Origin: Cylindrodendrum hubeiense
Taxonomy: Eukaryota; Ascomycota; Sordariomycetes; Hypocreales; Nectriaceae
Direction of reading: 5' to 3'
Length of the DNA: 64,000 nucleotides
Assembly (NCBI GenBank): GCA_014621425.1
Contig: JAANBB010000157.1
Location: forward strand, 1-64,000
Numbering within the stretch: position 1 is the first letter of the stretch; each line of letters opens with the position of its first letter. A program made the translations under genes and the position numbers. Shown in pieces: positions 23,761-35,421 of this stretch. The notes below the pieces were generated by a model. The model searched no databases. It saw nothing but the letters and a program-made list of their open reading frames with translations, and was not told the origin of the DNA.

Positions 23761-24399
23761 GTCCCTGACTATGCAAACAGGGGCCGCGGGAGACGAACCA
23801 GCACAGCGACCCTCATTTTCCGGCGCCCAATTCGCCCTGGACCCTTGTGGCCCCAGGGCCCCCAGCTTAGTGCTGTAAGTTGGCTCTGCAGCTTGGCTCT
23901 GCGGCTAGGCCGCCTGGGCCTTCGGGGCCCCAGCCGTGGCCCGTCGTGGCCCGTCGTTGGCTCATGTAGGCTCTTACGGGCACTCGCAGGTAGGGGGGTG
24001 GCCGCGCTGTGTGGCACCTGCGGGAGCCGGGAGCAAGGGGAGCAGAGAGATCAAAGCGACCAGAGCAACGAAAGAGACCAGAGAGATCAGAGGCCCCCCC
24101 TGTCGACGCTGCAGCCAGCCTTCCAGCCTTGTCGCCTTGTGCCTGCGCTCTGCGTTGCTCTGGCTTCCCCATGTCTCTCCTGCTCGTAGCTCGCAGCTCG
24201 CAGCTTGCAGCTCGCCTCTGCCCGTCCCCTGTCCGTCCCCGTGTCCCTGCGTATCGCCATGCAATGAATTTCCCGACAATGCTAATCCTCACCGACGTCG
24301 GGCCATGTCCCATAGAAATCACATCATTCCGTATCTGCCCTGTTTCAACTGACTCGGCATGTGCAGTCGGGATCATTTTTCGTTCTGTAAAAGCACAGA

Positions 24400-24472
24400 T
24401 GGGGTCACAGCGGGATCACAGCGGAATGAATCACGGACCACAGCGGCATGAATCACAGCGGCATCACAACGG
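24400..24472. repeat. degenerate CACAGCGGNATGAATCAC repeat
   Basis: Several irregular copies of TCACAGCGG, some extended by AATGAATCAC or CATGAATCAC. The spacing varies, so this is a decayed minisatellite and not a structured RNA. Confidence 0.7.
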
Positions 24473-25193
24473 GTTCCTCAACTCATCGTGTTCGGGACAT
24501 CACGTGATTTGCATACCATTCCTCAACCTCACGTCTCTCGCTCTCTCTGCGTGCGGCCGTCTTGTCCAAGGCGACGTCTGGTAGTTCTGGTATTACCCCG
24601 TCGTCCTTATTTCGTACATATCACACGGGTTGAGCGTTGCTGGGAGGCCCAATTCTTATCCTCGTATCCCCCCCCCCCCACAGGCCGTCGCCCGTCACCA
24701 TCACCGTAATTACCACTTCAGTCTCAAGACTACGCCCTTACACCCCACACTGCCCATCGTCCTTTTTCGACGCGCGCCCTCGTACAAGGTGCCGCCGGTC
24801 AATGCAGCGTCCCCCTTTCAGACAGGAAGCCAACTCTTCGCCCGTGCTAGGAGGATCAATTCCCAATGTTGGTGCTTCCTATCCCATCTCACCTAAATGC
24901 TCCTCCCAATGTAGATCCTCATGTTACCATGATGACATGGTCCTCCAACGCCTGAAAATGCTCTAATCGCAAATATCCCAGATGCTTAAATACAATGCGT
25001 CCAACCCGTAATGCGACACTACCGCCGCCTGGGGACTACCGCCGCTTGGGTACAAACAAGCTCGGCTTCCCTTTCTTTCGGGGGTTTGGTGGTGGCAGGC
25101 TCTTCGGTGGTGGCTGGAGCTATCATTAGCAAATGTCCGGCAAGTGGGTCGTCCCCTACGTAGTACATAGCACATACCCTACTGTTCCCTGTC

Positions 25194-28100
25194 TCATTTG
25201 GCTGGTTCGACATCGATCCACTCGATGTCCTCGTCGGATTCATCGGCCCTGTTGGAATCGCCGGTGGTCGCTCTGGGGGGACCATTCCCAGCACCGACAT
25301 GGCTGACGGATCTGTTGGGAGCTTGGGTGGCCGGTTTGGTCTCTGGCCAAACTTGCCCATAAGCCCTCCTCGACCTTTGTCGCTCGCTATCTGTTGGTGT
25401 GTTAGACATATTTGGCTGGTTTTTGCTGGTTGTAGGTGTTACTTGACATACTCTCTTTGCTCCCGGTTGGTTGGAGTCGGATCCGTCCAATGTTCGTTTC
25501 TTAGCTTCCGATCCCTGCGGTTTGCTCGTAGACGTGTGGATGACTGGCGGCCCACCAGACCTTGGCACCACCTCGCTCTTTCCAAGCCCGCCAAGTCCGG
25601 GGATTGGAGCTGGTGCGGTAGGGCCGGTGGGTTTTCCAGCTGTGATATTTGGTGATGCTGAACGAGACGAATTGAATCTGGACGGTGCTGCATTCATCGA
25701 CGGTGCTGCATTCATCGCTGGTGCGTCTCGCATCGTAACCTCTCGATCTTGTGCCTGTGGTGCTGGCGCAGGTAGAAGGTAGGTGCCTGGTTTGGCTTGT
25801 TCAAGAGGCTTCCTCAGCATCGAGATGATATCACCCTTGGTGTATCGATCTCGCGCTTGGGCATCCTGGATGAGCTTCCGCCAGAATTCACCCTGGACAA
25901 GAGCCCTTGAGTCACCAAGAATCCAGAGCGATGACTTGGCTCGTGTCAGACCGACGTTCATTCGGCGAATGTCAGTCATGAAACCGATACCACCCGTGGG
26001 ACTAGCTCGGACACATGAGAAGATGATAATCTCACATTCTCGACCCTGGAAGGCATCCGTGGTGTTGAACTCGATGATGTTGGTGATGCCCTCGCCGTAA
26101 CGGGCTGTGAATCGATTCCGGAGCTCGAACAGCTGGGCTTTATACGGAGTGATGATACCAATCTTGCCCGTCAAGTCGTTGTCTCCATGCTCCTTACTGA
26201 AACGGTCGTAGATCTGCATCGCAACATCCAGCTCTCTGGTGTTGACCAGGGACCGGCCCCTATTACCGCGCTCCTGGACACCCTGAACATCAAAGAAGCG
26301 GTACGGTCCGAGCAGGAGATTCTTGTGCCATGGCTGCTGGCGAAGCTCCTGCATGTTTTGGCCATCCAGAAGCTGTCCTTCGTAAAATTCTCTGCTTGGG
26401 AACATACTGATTTCAGGATGCATGCGGTACTGCATATCTAGCAGATGGACAGACTTCGGATGGTTCTGCTGCATTCGCACGAACAAACTTTGATCGTATC
26501 CGAACCTCGCGGCTGATTGCGAAAGCACGGTAGGCGGCAGCTGTTTCGGATCACCGACCAGGATACACTTGCAGCATCCGTACTTCAGGGGAATTAAGGC
26601 ACTCAGTTCAACACACTGCGCAGCCTCGTCAATGATGACCGTTTCAAATTCGACGTCGAGGTTTCGGAACATCTCATGCCCACTTCCACTCAGGGTGGCG
26701 CAGAGAACTTGGGCTGAGTTGAGGATCTCTTGCTGAACCTGGCGGCGGCGCATCTCCATTTCTCGCGCAACCGAGTTGCCGCTATCCTTTTGGGCGTCGA
26801 TTTGCTTTCCGATCTGCATCTGCCGCCTTTTCAACTCCTCAAACTGTCGTGAGAGGGTGTTGTAGAGCACACGATCGTCAAGACCACGAGTTTCTTCAAG
26901 TCGGGGCCGCAGTTGCGACAGCTCCTCCTTGATCTTGCCGGCATCCTCGTGCAGCTTCTCGCGGTCGGCCCTGGCCTTTTCTTTGGTCGTGTCACCCTCA
27001 AGGCGTGCCTTGACTAGTTCGTCGAGAGTAACATCCCTGACAGCAGCGTTGATGGCGTCACTTCTACCCAATCGAATGACATTGATGTTCCGGGTCTTAC
27101 CACTAATTGTCTTGATCCCAGACTTGAGTCGCAAGACCAGCTCGTCCACAGCTGCGTTACTGGGAGCACATACTAGGAGCTTCTTGGGTCGAGGTTGGTT
27201 GTTTGCATTAGGAGCACCAATTGGTCGCAGAGGGACGCCGACCGGGACGCCGGTAGTACCCATTTGACTGAGTTGCTCAGAGAGCAGAGTTCCCACCATG
27301 GCAATAATAGTCTTCGTTTTTCCGGTTCCAGGGGGTCTGGGATCGGTTAGCTTTAACACCTCAATGAGAAGACAAGAAATTACCCTTGAATCAGAGTGAA
27401 TCCATCATTGTCATGGGCACCCAAGACAGCCATAGCCTGACCTCGATTGAGGGAGAAATTTTCCATGTAGTTGGTAATCTTTTCATCCCCATATCGAATG
27501 ATTGGCGATGGCTCGGCCTTGAGAATCTCATCCATGAGATCGTAGTACTGCAGACTCTCAAGGGCAGCGTATTCTCTCTCTATGGTGGTCATGTTGGTAA
27601 TCTTGACACCATGGACGCTCACACCAGGAGTTATGACCTGCGAAAGTGGATTGCCTCTCGATGCCACACGATAAGTGATCTCAATAAGCTCCTTTTTGTA
27701 AGTGATACGATGGACCCTGGCCAGGCAGTGTCGAGCAGTCTTCTCCGTTAGAGGGCTCTCAGCTTCGGAGACGAGGAGGATGTCACCTTCCATAACCCGG
27801 CGTTCTTTATTCTGGACCACAGGCATCGTGAATGTCACCTCCAAGTAACTGTCGACGCTTGCACGACTGGCAATCTTCATGCCGAATGGTTGAGATGTCA
27901 CCTCATCCTTTGAGGTGACAAATGAACGCCAGGCTTCAGAAGCTAGCAAGGGGAAGAAGGTCTCCTGGTAGGATTTGGGGTTGAGGTACTTGGTTGCGAC
28001 TTCTGACGCTGCCGGGCCAATTGGAGGATCGTTTCCTTCGTGGAAGATATCCCATGCCAAGATCGTGTTGTGGAGTCGGTCCATGGGAGGGATCAATCTG

Positions 28101-31100
28101 GCTCTCATCTCCTTCACGGACCGCTGCTGCCGGACCTTCTTGACCGGTTTTCGGAGCTGGTCACGCAAGGCTTGCCGTCGGCGCCTCTCTACTTCGTCGA
28201 GAGTCTTCACTCCGCCGGTGCTGAGCGCAGCGAGCTCGTTATCGGAATCAGAGTCGTCGTCATCCTCATCCTCGGATTCCTCGTCGGAACTATTGACCAT
28301 AATGTCACTGCGATGATCCTTGCCAGTGAGACCAAGTCCAAGGAGACCTGAGCCTTCGCCGGGAACGATCTCTCCTCTGAGCTGTTTGGCCCGAGCGATG
28401 GCATCAGCATCACGTTTAGCCTTCTCCATCTTTTCTCGCTGTCTGCTTTCCTTGAGGGCAGAGATTGCCTTCTGATCCGGAAGCTTTGACTTAGCCATAG
28501 CTTTAGCTTTCCGAGCCTCGATCTGCTTGAGAATCGGGTTCTCAATAGACCTGCTCATATCCATAACATCATCCCGGTTAGACCGAGAAGACTTGGAAGA
28601 ACTCATCGTCGTCGAACTTCCCGACTTCGACCAAGCATCCAGCCTACTCTGCTTCTTGACCTTCTCCTTAGTCTTTTGCGCCGCAAGGTCAGCCACCTGT
28701 GAGGCGATACCCAATTGATAGATTTGGACCTCATCGTCAGTCTGGCCCAGTGCTTGAAGAAGCTCTGCTCGTTGCTGGTCAGTCAGGTTTGTCGACCGAA
28801 CGTACTTTCCAGGAACAGCGGTTGGAAGACAGGCATCTGTGATGAGTTTTCGAGATGCTGCATGGATCTCATGGCCATTCTCTCTAAGGCGGGTGAGGAT
28901 CTTGCACAAAACACGCACGGTGACATCAACAAGCCATCGATCCTTTAATCGAATCATGTTTTCCATGCCTCCAAAGTGCTGCTTCGCAGGGATGAGGATC
29001 TGAGACATGGCTTCTTTCTCGCTCTTGCCAAGAGACTTGGAAATGGCGGAAGCGATCAAACCATCCTCCGCAACAAGGGCTTCCGCAAGTTCCATGATCT
29101 CGCGACAGAACTCCGTCATGATACTATTTTGGATATACCGAGACCAGTTTTCGATGTTCTTGCAAGCTGTTGACACAAATCGCCACTGTTCACTCCACCA
29201 CCGCAAGACCTTGGCAGCGGACATAGGCTCCAGGGTCTTGACTCGCAGGACTCCGGAAAGGGGATCAGCTAACCCGCGGAGAACATCTCGACTCATGTTG
29301 AGAATGGGCCTGATGGGACCCCACGGATTGGGAGGCTTCAATATGCGTTCCAAAGACCACACAATCGAAGAGAGGGTTTGATCTGGATGGAGTTGAGACA
29401 TTTGTTCGAACGCGCCGCTTCGAGACAACTCCCCAGTCCAGCTCTTGAGCAACTCAGATGCCGCTTCTGCAAGATCTGACTCTCCGTGGACAGAAAGGCC
29501 AATGGTGTCTTGGAAGGCTAGCCGGTCGTCGAATAGAGTATTGAGGTCCGTCGCATCCAGTTCGGAGATTCTACCCAGGGTGTTGCCAAGGACTCTTATT
29601 GTCCCTTCAAGAGCCCCGTTGAAGAGTTTGCCAGACTCGGTCAACTGGCCGCTCTTGAGCGGCCTAATTTGCTCGATACCGATCAAGGGCTCAAGGGATA
29701 ATAGAATGTCTCTAGCCAAATCGACCTGTTCAGACGAAACGTCAAACATCTCTACGACGCCCTCCCAAAATATCTTAGAGTTTCGGATAATGGTGGACTG
29801 AAGCTGCTTTCCCTCTAGGAGGGAGTCGAATTCTTCAGCGAATATCTTCATATCCAGCTTCATGGCGGCCTGTAGAACTTTCTTGGCTGCTGTCGCAACC
29901 TGGAATGTTTGCCAGCCCTCGCGGTTACCGGTGGGAGGGCGTAGGTTCCTTAGAATGAGGTCTTTGTATTTCATGACCAGATTGAAAGCAGCGCTGGCGT
30001 AAAGATGAGTAGTTCCAACGCCAATCTTGGTATTAGGGTCTAGGAAAGTCGTCATAGTGAAATGCAAAGCGTCAAACCCAGCACGAATGCAAGCTGCTTG
30101 GCCAGGTTCACCAATACTCACGTCTTTAGCAAGAGTTTCGAAAAGGGTGTGCATCAGTACTTCACAGGCATCGTATCTGCGATCACGGCCCAGTGACTGG
30201 AGCCATGGATCGACCCAAGAGGTGGGGAATGGCACAAGTGAGGTCCCGGCGTCAAACCCAGTCCAGCAGTCTTCCAAGGATTGGCGCAGCAAACTTTTGT
30301 AAACGGGGCTGCCAAAGAGCAGATCAGCAATGACGTTGGGTCGTGCATCGCCAATGACATCCCAGAACGCCTTTGGCGCTTTCTTGAGGAAGCCTGTGAG
30401 GACCCGGATCGTGACAACCAAAACCCCCTCCGAATGGCAGAATTGGATATGGCGGAAGAGCAAGTCGTATATGTTAGGGCAGCCTGGCCTCACCTCAAGG
30501 CTTCGAAGGCGATGGAGGATGATATCGGCGTTGAGGGTCCTGAGGATCTCTTCGAATCCCAGCCAGAACCTCTCAATCTCAAGGTAGATCTCGGTTGTCG
30601 GCTGTGCTATGTCCTTCCTATTGACATCATCCATGGCGCTGACTAGGCCGCCGCTCACAGCCCAGTCAAATTGTTCCTGTGACATGGCGCTCGTGTCGAG
30701 ATTCTTCCAGTTCTCCATTGCCCATTTGCGGCGATCCTCATTCTTTTGGTCAAAGAGGAAATACGTCATTCCTGGGAGAGGGTCCTTAGTCCCCAACTTG
30801 AGCATGTTCTTGCCCTGTAGTCGACGGAAGACATACTGAAACGTGGCACGTTGTTCAGGATCCGCCATGTATGTGATGCAACATAATGCCTCGTACACAG
30901 TGATGTGAACTTCGGATATGTGAGCTCCGAACTGCGACTTCTTGAACACGGTGCCAGTGGACTCGATCTTTTCGATAAACTCCTTCGCCCACTTCAGGTT
31001 GTGGTCGATGCGCTTAACATCTAAACGGTCAAGCATTTCCTGAATCTGGAAGACAGCGTCCTCATTCCAACGCCTGCAAGTGTTAGCGAAACTAGGGCCC

Positions 31101-31475
31101 CTTTAGATGATGAGAGACTCACTCAGCGAATCTCTGGAGACTGGCCTTGCGCTTCATGTGCCAGTTCAGTACACAGTCGGAGCAGAACTTGAGACCCTCT
31201 TCGAGTCTCTTGGTAAAGTCCTCCAGCCATTTCCCAGCAACTTTCTTATCGAAGCCAAAGATGAGACTGTTCCAATAGGTAACCTCAACCCGCTCCTTTC
31301 CCTGCTCGATGCGTTTCTTCTTCTCCTCCACGGAGATCTTGGACTCTGGGTCGTCCAGGATCTTGTAGTTCTCCTCATCATCGTCGCCGGTTCGAGGACA
31401 CAGCAGGTGGTATTCCGCAGGGATCTTCTGGAGCTCCTCATACCACTTTGCCAGCTCCTCATTGACGTCAGACAT
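25194..31475 (-). CDS. Sen1-type SF1B RNA/DNA helicase
   Basis: Three exons: 31475-31123, 31073-27384 and 27336-25194, 2,061 residues, typical for filamentous-fungal Sen1. Intron 2 (GTAATT..TCCCAG) splits the Walker A loop, which is restored by splicing to IQGPPGTGKTKT (about residue 1347). Exons 1-2 carry the long helical Sen1 N-terminal domain and a Lys-rich, acidic linker (DEESEDEDDDDSDSDNE). The helicase core has VIIDEAAQC (motif II), GDPKQLPPTVLS (III), MQYRMHPEIS (IV), DAFQGRECEIIIFSC (V) and RMNVGLTRAKSSLWILGD (VI). The C-terminal tail is disordered with an APAMNAAPSMNAAPS repeat (DNA 25683-25724). In yeast Sen1 unwinds RNA:DNA hybrids and terminates non-coding Pol II transcription. 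A possible extra intron near 25395-25455 would change the last 70 or so residues (see findings). Confidence 0.94.
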
Positions 31476-32662
31476 GGTATAGACGGTGCTTCGGAGCACG
31501 CATTCTTCGAGGTTCGGGCCAAATCGGGTGTCTCGACGTATGATGCGACGATTTCGTAGTAAGATCGGGGTGCAACGGCAAGGGGCGAAATCGATACAGA
31601 TCGATAGCGAAATGGGCGCGCGATACGTCTATCTATCGTAGGAAGTGTATCAAGCACGATGGGAGTGAATATGCAACAGGTCGAACAAAGGCGCTGAAGG
31701 AGTGTCGGATGCAGATGTCGTTGGTGCCGACGTTGCTAGGAGACGGGGCTGCGCTGGGGCGGCAGGATTCTTTGTTGGTTCGGCTGCAGGGTGGCGACTT
31801 GGGGAAAATAGAGCAATCTAGAGGACTTGGGTAAGTATGAAGGCTGCGAGAATATCCCAGAGGTGGCGGGATCCTACCGATGCCCGGGGTTTCCAACGAG
31901 GCTGCGAGCCTGCAATGTGCCGTAACGCTCGGTTTGAAAATGTCGAGGTGAAGCTTTCCGAGCTGGGCCACTGACACGCGTGAGCAGCCGCGTCTTACAG
32001 GGGGTTTAATCGAAAAGTGGTCCGTGCGCTGGCCGGGCGACAGTGGGGAAGCTTCAGGGTATCGCCTCGAGTACACAGAGGTCGTGAACGTTGGAAGTTG
32101 AAATGGCGCGATTACCCTGTGGGAGTGATCTTAATCTTCGATATTCAAATCAATCAAGTTGAACAAATGCGCAAGCATCACATTTCTGGGTCTTTAGGCT
32201 GGGTTCCGAACATCTGTGGCGAAGTGGTGCAAGAGGAGATATCAACCGACTGAGAGTGCACGTGTGAAGGCAGCAGTCAACAAAATCGTCTACTCTTGTT
32301 TACGGGGACCCGGGTGCTGCTCCTATTCTTTGATTACCAGACGCCCAAACGCCTCAACTTGTCGGTTTACATGAATGACATTCACATAGTCTTGTTATTC
32401 GCACGCATCAGACACGACATAAGATAGGAGGTCCCTGCGGACACATCTAAGGAGAATAAATGGACATCAAATAATGTACATCAAATAAATATGATCACAA
32501 GCTTATCAATGAGACTAAGGATGCCTTATTTTATCTGTCATTTTAAAAGAGATAGCACAATTTGTTATTACCGCAGTGCCTCTTTTGCGTGCGAACATCA
32601 ATACTCTATCCATCTAGCTAGAGATGGCATTTATACATAGGTCTTTGTTGCCCTTACATTCG
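31476..32662. other. spacer upstream of Sen1
   Basis: 1.19 kb between the Sen1 start and the 3' end of the HhH-GPD gene, both minus-strand. A/T-rich in its distal half. The open frames are short with no recognised features. It should contain the Sen1 promoter and the glycosylase 3' UTR. Confidence 0.6.
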
Positions 32663-34165
32663 TCAACTGCTCAAGTCATCTTCATCCTTAATCTTCTTCC
32701 GTTTCACTGTCTTCGGCTTCCCTCCCGTCTTTTTCTTCCCTACCCGATCAACAAAATCCTCAATCGGACACTCAGCTTCGTTCCACTCATCTGTCCCTTC
32801 CGTTGTGTTCGCCCGGCACCTTACACAGCCTCGTCCGTGTTGCACAAACAACTTGTGAAGCCCGTACTTCAGGTCGCTGGGCACTCGTACCTCCAGGTGG
32901 CTGAACGTCTGGTCCCTTGTGGCCTTTGGCGGCATCCACTTCAGCCAACCCGTCAGGCGATAGACATGCGTATCAACCGCAAAGCTAGGTTGTTGGAGGC
33001 AGAACAGGATGACACATGACGCTGTCTTGACGCCAATTCCAGGAAACTTGACCAGCGCCTGCATCGCTTCGTCGGGATGCATCCCATGGATGTGGTCCAA
33101 CGAAAGAAGACCTTGCTCGGCTTTCAAGATCTCTAGGTCCTTCTGCCCTTGAGTCTTGTCTTTGGCTCCAACTACCTCCGCTGTTTTCCCTGTCTTCTTC
33201 TCCGCGACGAAGGCATCCCGTCGCACCATGTTCTCTTGATGGACAATTTCAAGAATGGCCTTGATGTCTCGACCCTTAGTTTGTGCTAGCCCGCCATGCT
33301 TGATGGACGCAATGATGCTTTCCACGGGGGCAACCCGGACGTTATCCCAGTTGACACTGCCTTCCCCAATTCCGTCCTTGACAACTCCAAATTTAGTGAC
33401 CAGCCCTTTAAATGCGGCATTCGAGTTGGCTGCCGACGTATGAGCGCTCAGTCGAGTGCGAATCATAGCATCCAGAACCGATGGAACTTCTCCACAGCCA
33501 GAAACCTCCAATGATGGCGCTGGAATCTTGTCTGGCGCTTTGGCGTCTCCGTGAAGCTTTGCCAACTGACCATAGACCTCTTTGCAATCTGCTATTGACG
33601 GGGCCGTCCATTCAGGAAATGGAGTAATGCCGGGCGTAAGTCCATAGGGGTTGTCTTTGGTCTTCTTAGATGTCGTTCGCGGTCTTTTCTCGACAGCAAA
33701 TTCGACGTTCTCATCCTCGTCCTCTTTCTTGAGTGTCCGTTTCTTTATAATGGGCCCTTTGGCTGATGATTGTGCTGTCACCTTGACCTTGGACGACTCA
33801 TCCTCTGACTCGTGATATGATATTTGAACTACTGATCGCCTTGGGCGCAAAGTTCGCCGAGTTGAAATTTCAGAGGCTTGAGCAATCCCATTTTCTTGGA
33901 CATTCGGCTCCTGTTTTAGCTCGGAAGCATCGTCTTCAGCCTTAACACCGTTGGCGTCGTTCTCCTCCGCTTTCACCACACCGAGCTCTTGTGTCGGACC
34001 TGGTCTGGTATTGGATTTGGAAGTTCTGACGCGGCCAAGATTATGCGGCAGGTCTTCCCAGCCGTCTTCGACAGGCTGGCTAATTACTTCAACCTGTCGC
34101 TTTTTGGTTGGAGGCCTGGCAGCAATGCTCTCAGCTGATCTCTTACGCAGGGACCGCGTCGTCAT
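32663..34165 (-). CDS. HhH-GPD superfamily base-excision DNA glycosylase (endonuclease III-like)
   Basis: Single exon of 500 residues. The first ATG is at 34165 (MTTRSLRKRS); the frame opens seven codons earlier only with TTG. Residues 1-170 are disordered, basic and acidic patches with nuclear-localisation-like KKR/RPTKKR clusters. The glycosylase fold follows. The helix-hairpin-helix reads ALVKFPGIGVKTASC with the presumed catalytic Lys380, and Asp398 lies in SFAVDTHVYRL exactly 18 residues later, the spacing of bacterial endonuclease III. Having both Lys and Asp predicts a bifunctional glycosylase/AP-lyase. The usual 4Fe-4S motif is not complete: only Cys-x2-Cys (GCVRC) and one distant Cys are seen. 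The tail is Lys-rich. Substrate is unknown; oxidised pyrimidines are the family default. The gene is divergent from the RID-like methyltransferase across 1.26 kb. Confidence 0.9.
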   Translation of the reverse strand: MTTRSLRKRSAESIAARPPTKKRQVEVISQPVEDGWEDLPHNLGRVRTSKSNTRPGPTQELGVVKAEENDANGVKAEDDASELKQEPNVQENGIAQASEISTRRTLRPRRSVVQISYHESEDESSKVKVTAQSSAKGPIIKKRTLKKEDEDENVEFAVEKRPRTTSKKTKDNPYGLTPGITPFPEWTAPSIADCKEVYGQLAKLHGDAKAPDKIPAPSLEVSGCGEVPSVLDAMIRTRLSAHTSAANSNAAFKGLVTKFGVVKDGIGEGSVNWDNVRVAPVESIIASIKHGGLAQTKGRDIKAILEIVHQENMVRRDAFVAEKKTGKTAEVVGAKDKTQGQKDLEILKAEQGLLSLDHIHGMHPDEAMQALVKFPGIGVKTASCVILFCLQQPSFAVDTHVYRLTGWLKWMPPKATRDQTFSHLEVRVPSDLKYGLHKLFVQHGRGCVRCRANTTEGTDEWNEAECPIEDFVDRVGKKKTGGKPKTVKRKKIKDEDDLSS

Positions 34166-35421
34166 GGTCGGCAAATTGAGTAACAACCAGTTGTTTTTAG
34201 ATCTCTACCCTCTGGGAACCGGCGCTGCCGATCTGAGGCCTCTAAGGCTTGGTGCGTCCAAAGGAAATCGACGTAGTCGTGGGATACAGTTTGGTGCAAT
34301 CAGGTCTTTTGATGACATAAACTGCGTCTTTGAGTCCGGTGTGGTATAGGAATGATAAGTTGGATTGAATTTAAAATTTCCTGGCCTTTCGTTGATCAAC
34401 GAAGGATGGCACGCGGCAAGTGAATGACATCGATGACTTCAGGAGTAGTTAGCTTTGTTGTCGTTGCTAATGGCGCCGGCTAAAGCTCGGTGTGGACCTC
34501 GTTTGGCACAAAGAACAAGGACAACACCGTGGGATTATTGTCTACTCAATTCTCTTTGTCTGAAAGCGACTATATTTGCCCCGGAACTTAATTTCATCTC
34601 TAAATTCAAAGACAAAAGTATACTAATCATGTTCTGGATATTGACTTCTGGACTAATAGGCTTAAACGATGGCTGAGCTGTTGGTATCTACTTACCCTAG
34701 AGCGACGCCGAGAATGAATACATCAACAGCTAGCACATCTTGAGAGAAGCTATCATGGGCAAATAAATCGAGCACATATCGGGACCCTGATAATCCAGGC
34801 TGGGAGAACATGGAGAAATGCATCTCTCAATCTTAGTACTTAAATTCCCAATGTTCCTTTCACGTTATCCGCTACACCGTATGGTGTACAGCAAACGTGT
34901 GAGGTACTCTATAATCAGTACTCGCTAATGAGAGTGCACACTGTCTCGCGACAGCTCCTCTCACTATTTACTCAGATGCTCAAACACTAGCTACAGAATG
35001 TCGAGCATGGCCAAACAGGATGAATCATTCACTGCTTTTTACTACCCGGGCTAAACGTTTCAAATATTTCTCTGGTCTCATCCTTGGAATTTCTGAACTT
35101 CAAACTCTCAACTCCCTCTCACCTCGAGAAGGCCGACGTGTTGTCTCTTGTGCCGCTCACTCCGAAGATCGTGTCATCAACCTCCTTGACATAGCATCGT
35201 TGAGCATGCCATACGACAAAACCTAGCCATTTGATTTCTGCCCCTTTGAGTACTTTCATCTGCGGCTTTCTGGTAAGTGTCTTGGCCACCTCACCTTGGA
35301 GTTTGATCGGCCGACCGGGACTCCAGGCTAACATCATCTCTTCACTCAGACAAGCCCTGCCTGCACCTGTCCCTTCCTAGCATCAACATTGCGCGGGAAT
35401 CCAGGGCCACATATAACCGGC
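34166..35421. other. shared divergent upstream region, glycosylase / RID-like methyltransferase
   Basis: 1.26 kb. No supported ORF. Contains A/T-rich stretches around 34560-34640 and 34840-34930. A short ATG frame at about 34999 (MSSMAKQDESF..) stops after 18 codons with no donor site, so it is not used as an exon here. The methyltransferase could still have an upstream exon in this interval. Confidence 0.55.

Larger units (their letters stand above)
22603..25193. other. 2.6 kb gene-poor spacer with several short tandem repeats
   Basis: Many overlapping open frames exist on both strands but none has splice support, family motifs or consistent codon usage. The segment is marked by short tandem repeats (22821-22853, 23339-23370, 23718-23760, 24400-24472), a poly-C run near 24668-24679, an ambiguous base at 23583 and one TACGTACC core at 23037-23044. 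It may hold non-coding transcripts. Nothing protein-coding is supported. Confidence 0.55.

Noticed and set aside
34999..35055. short ATG frame upstream of the RID-like gene as a first exon
   Set aside because: It ends in a stop after 18 codons with no GT donor before it.
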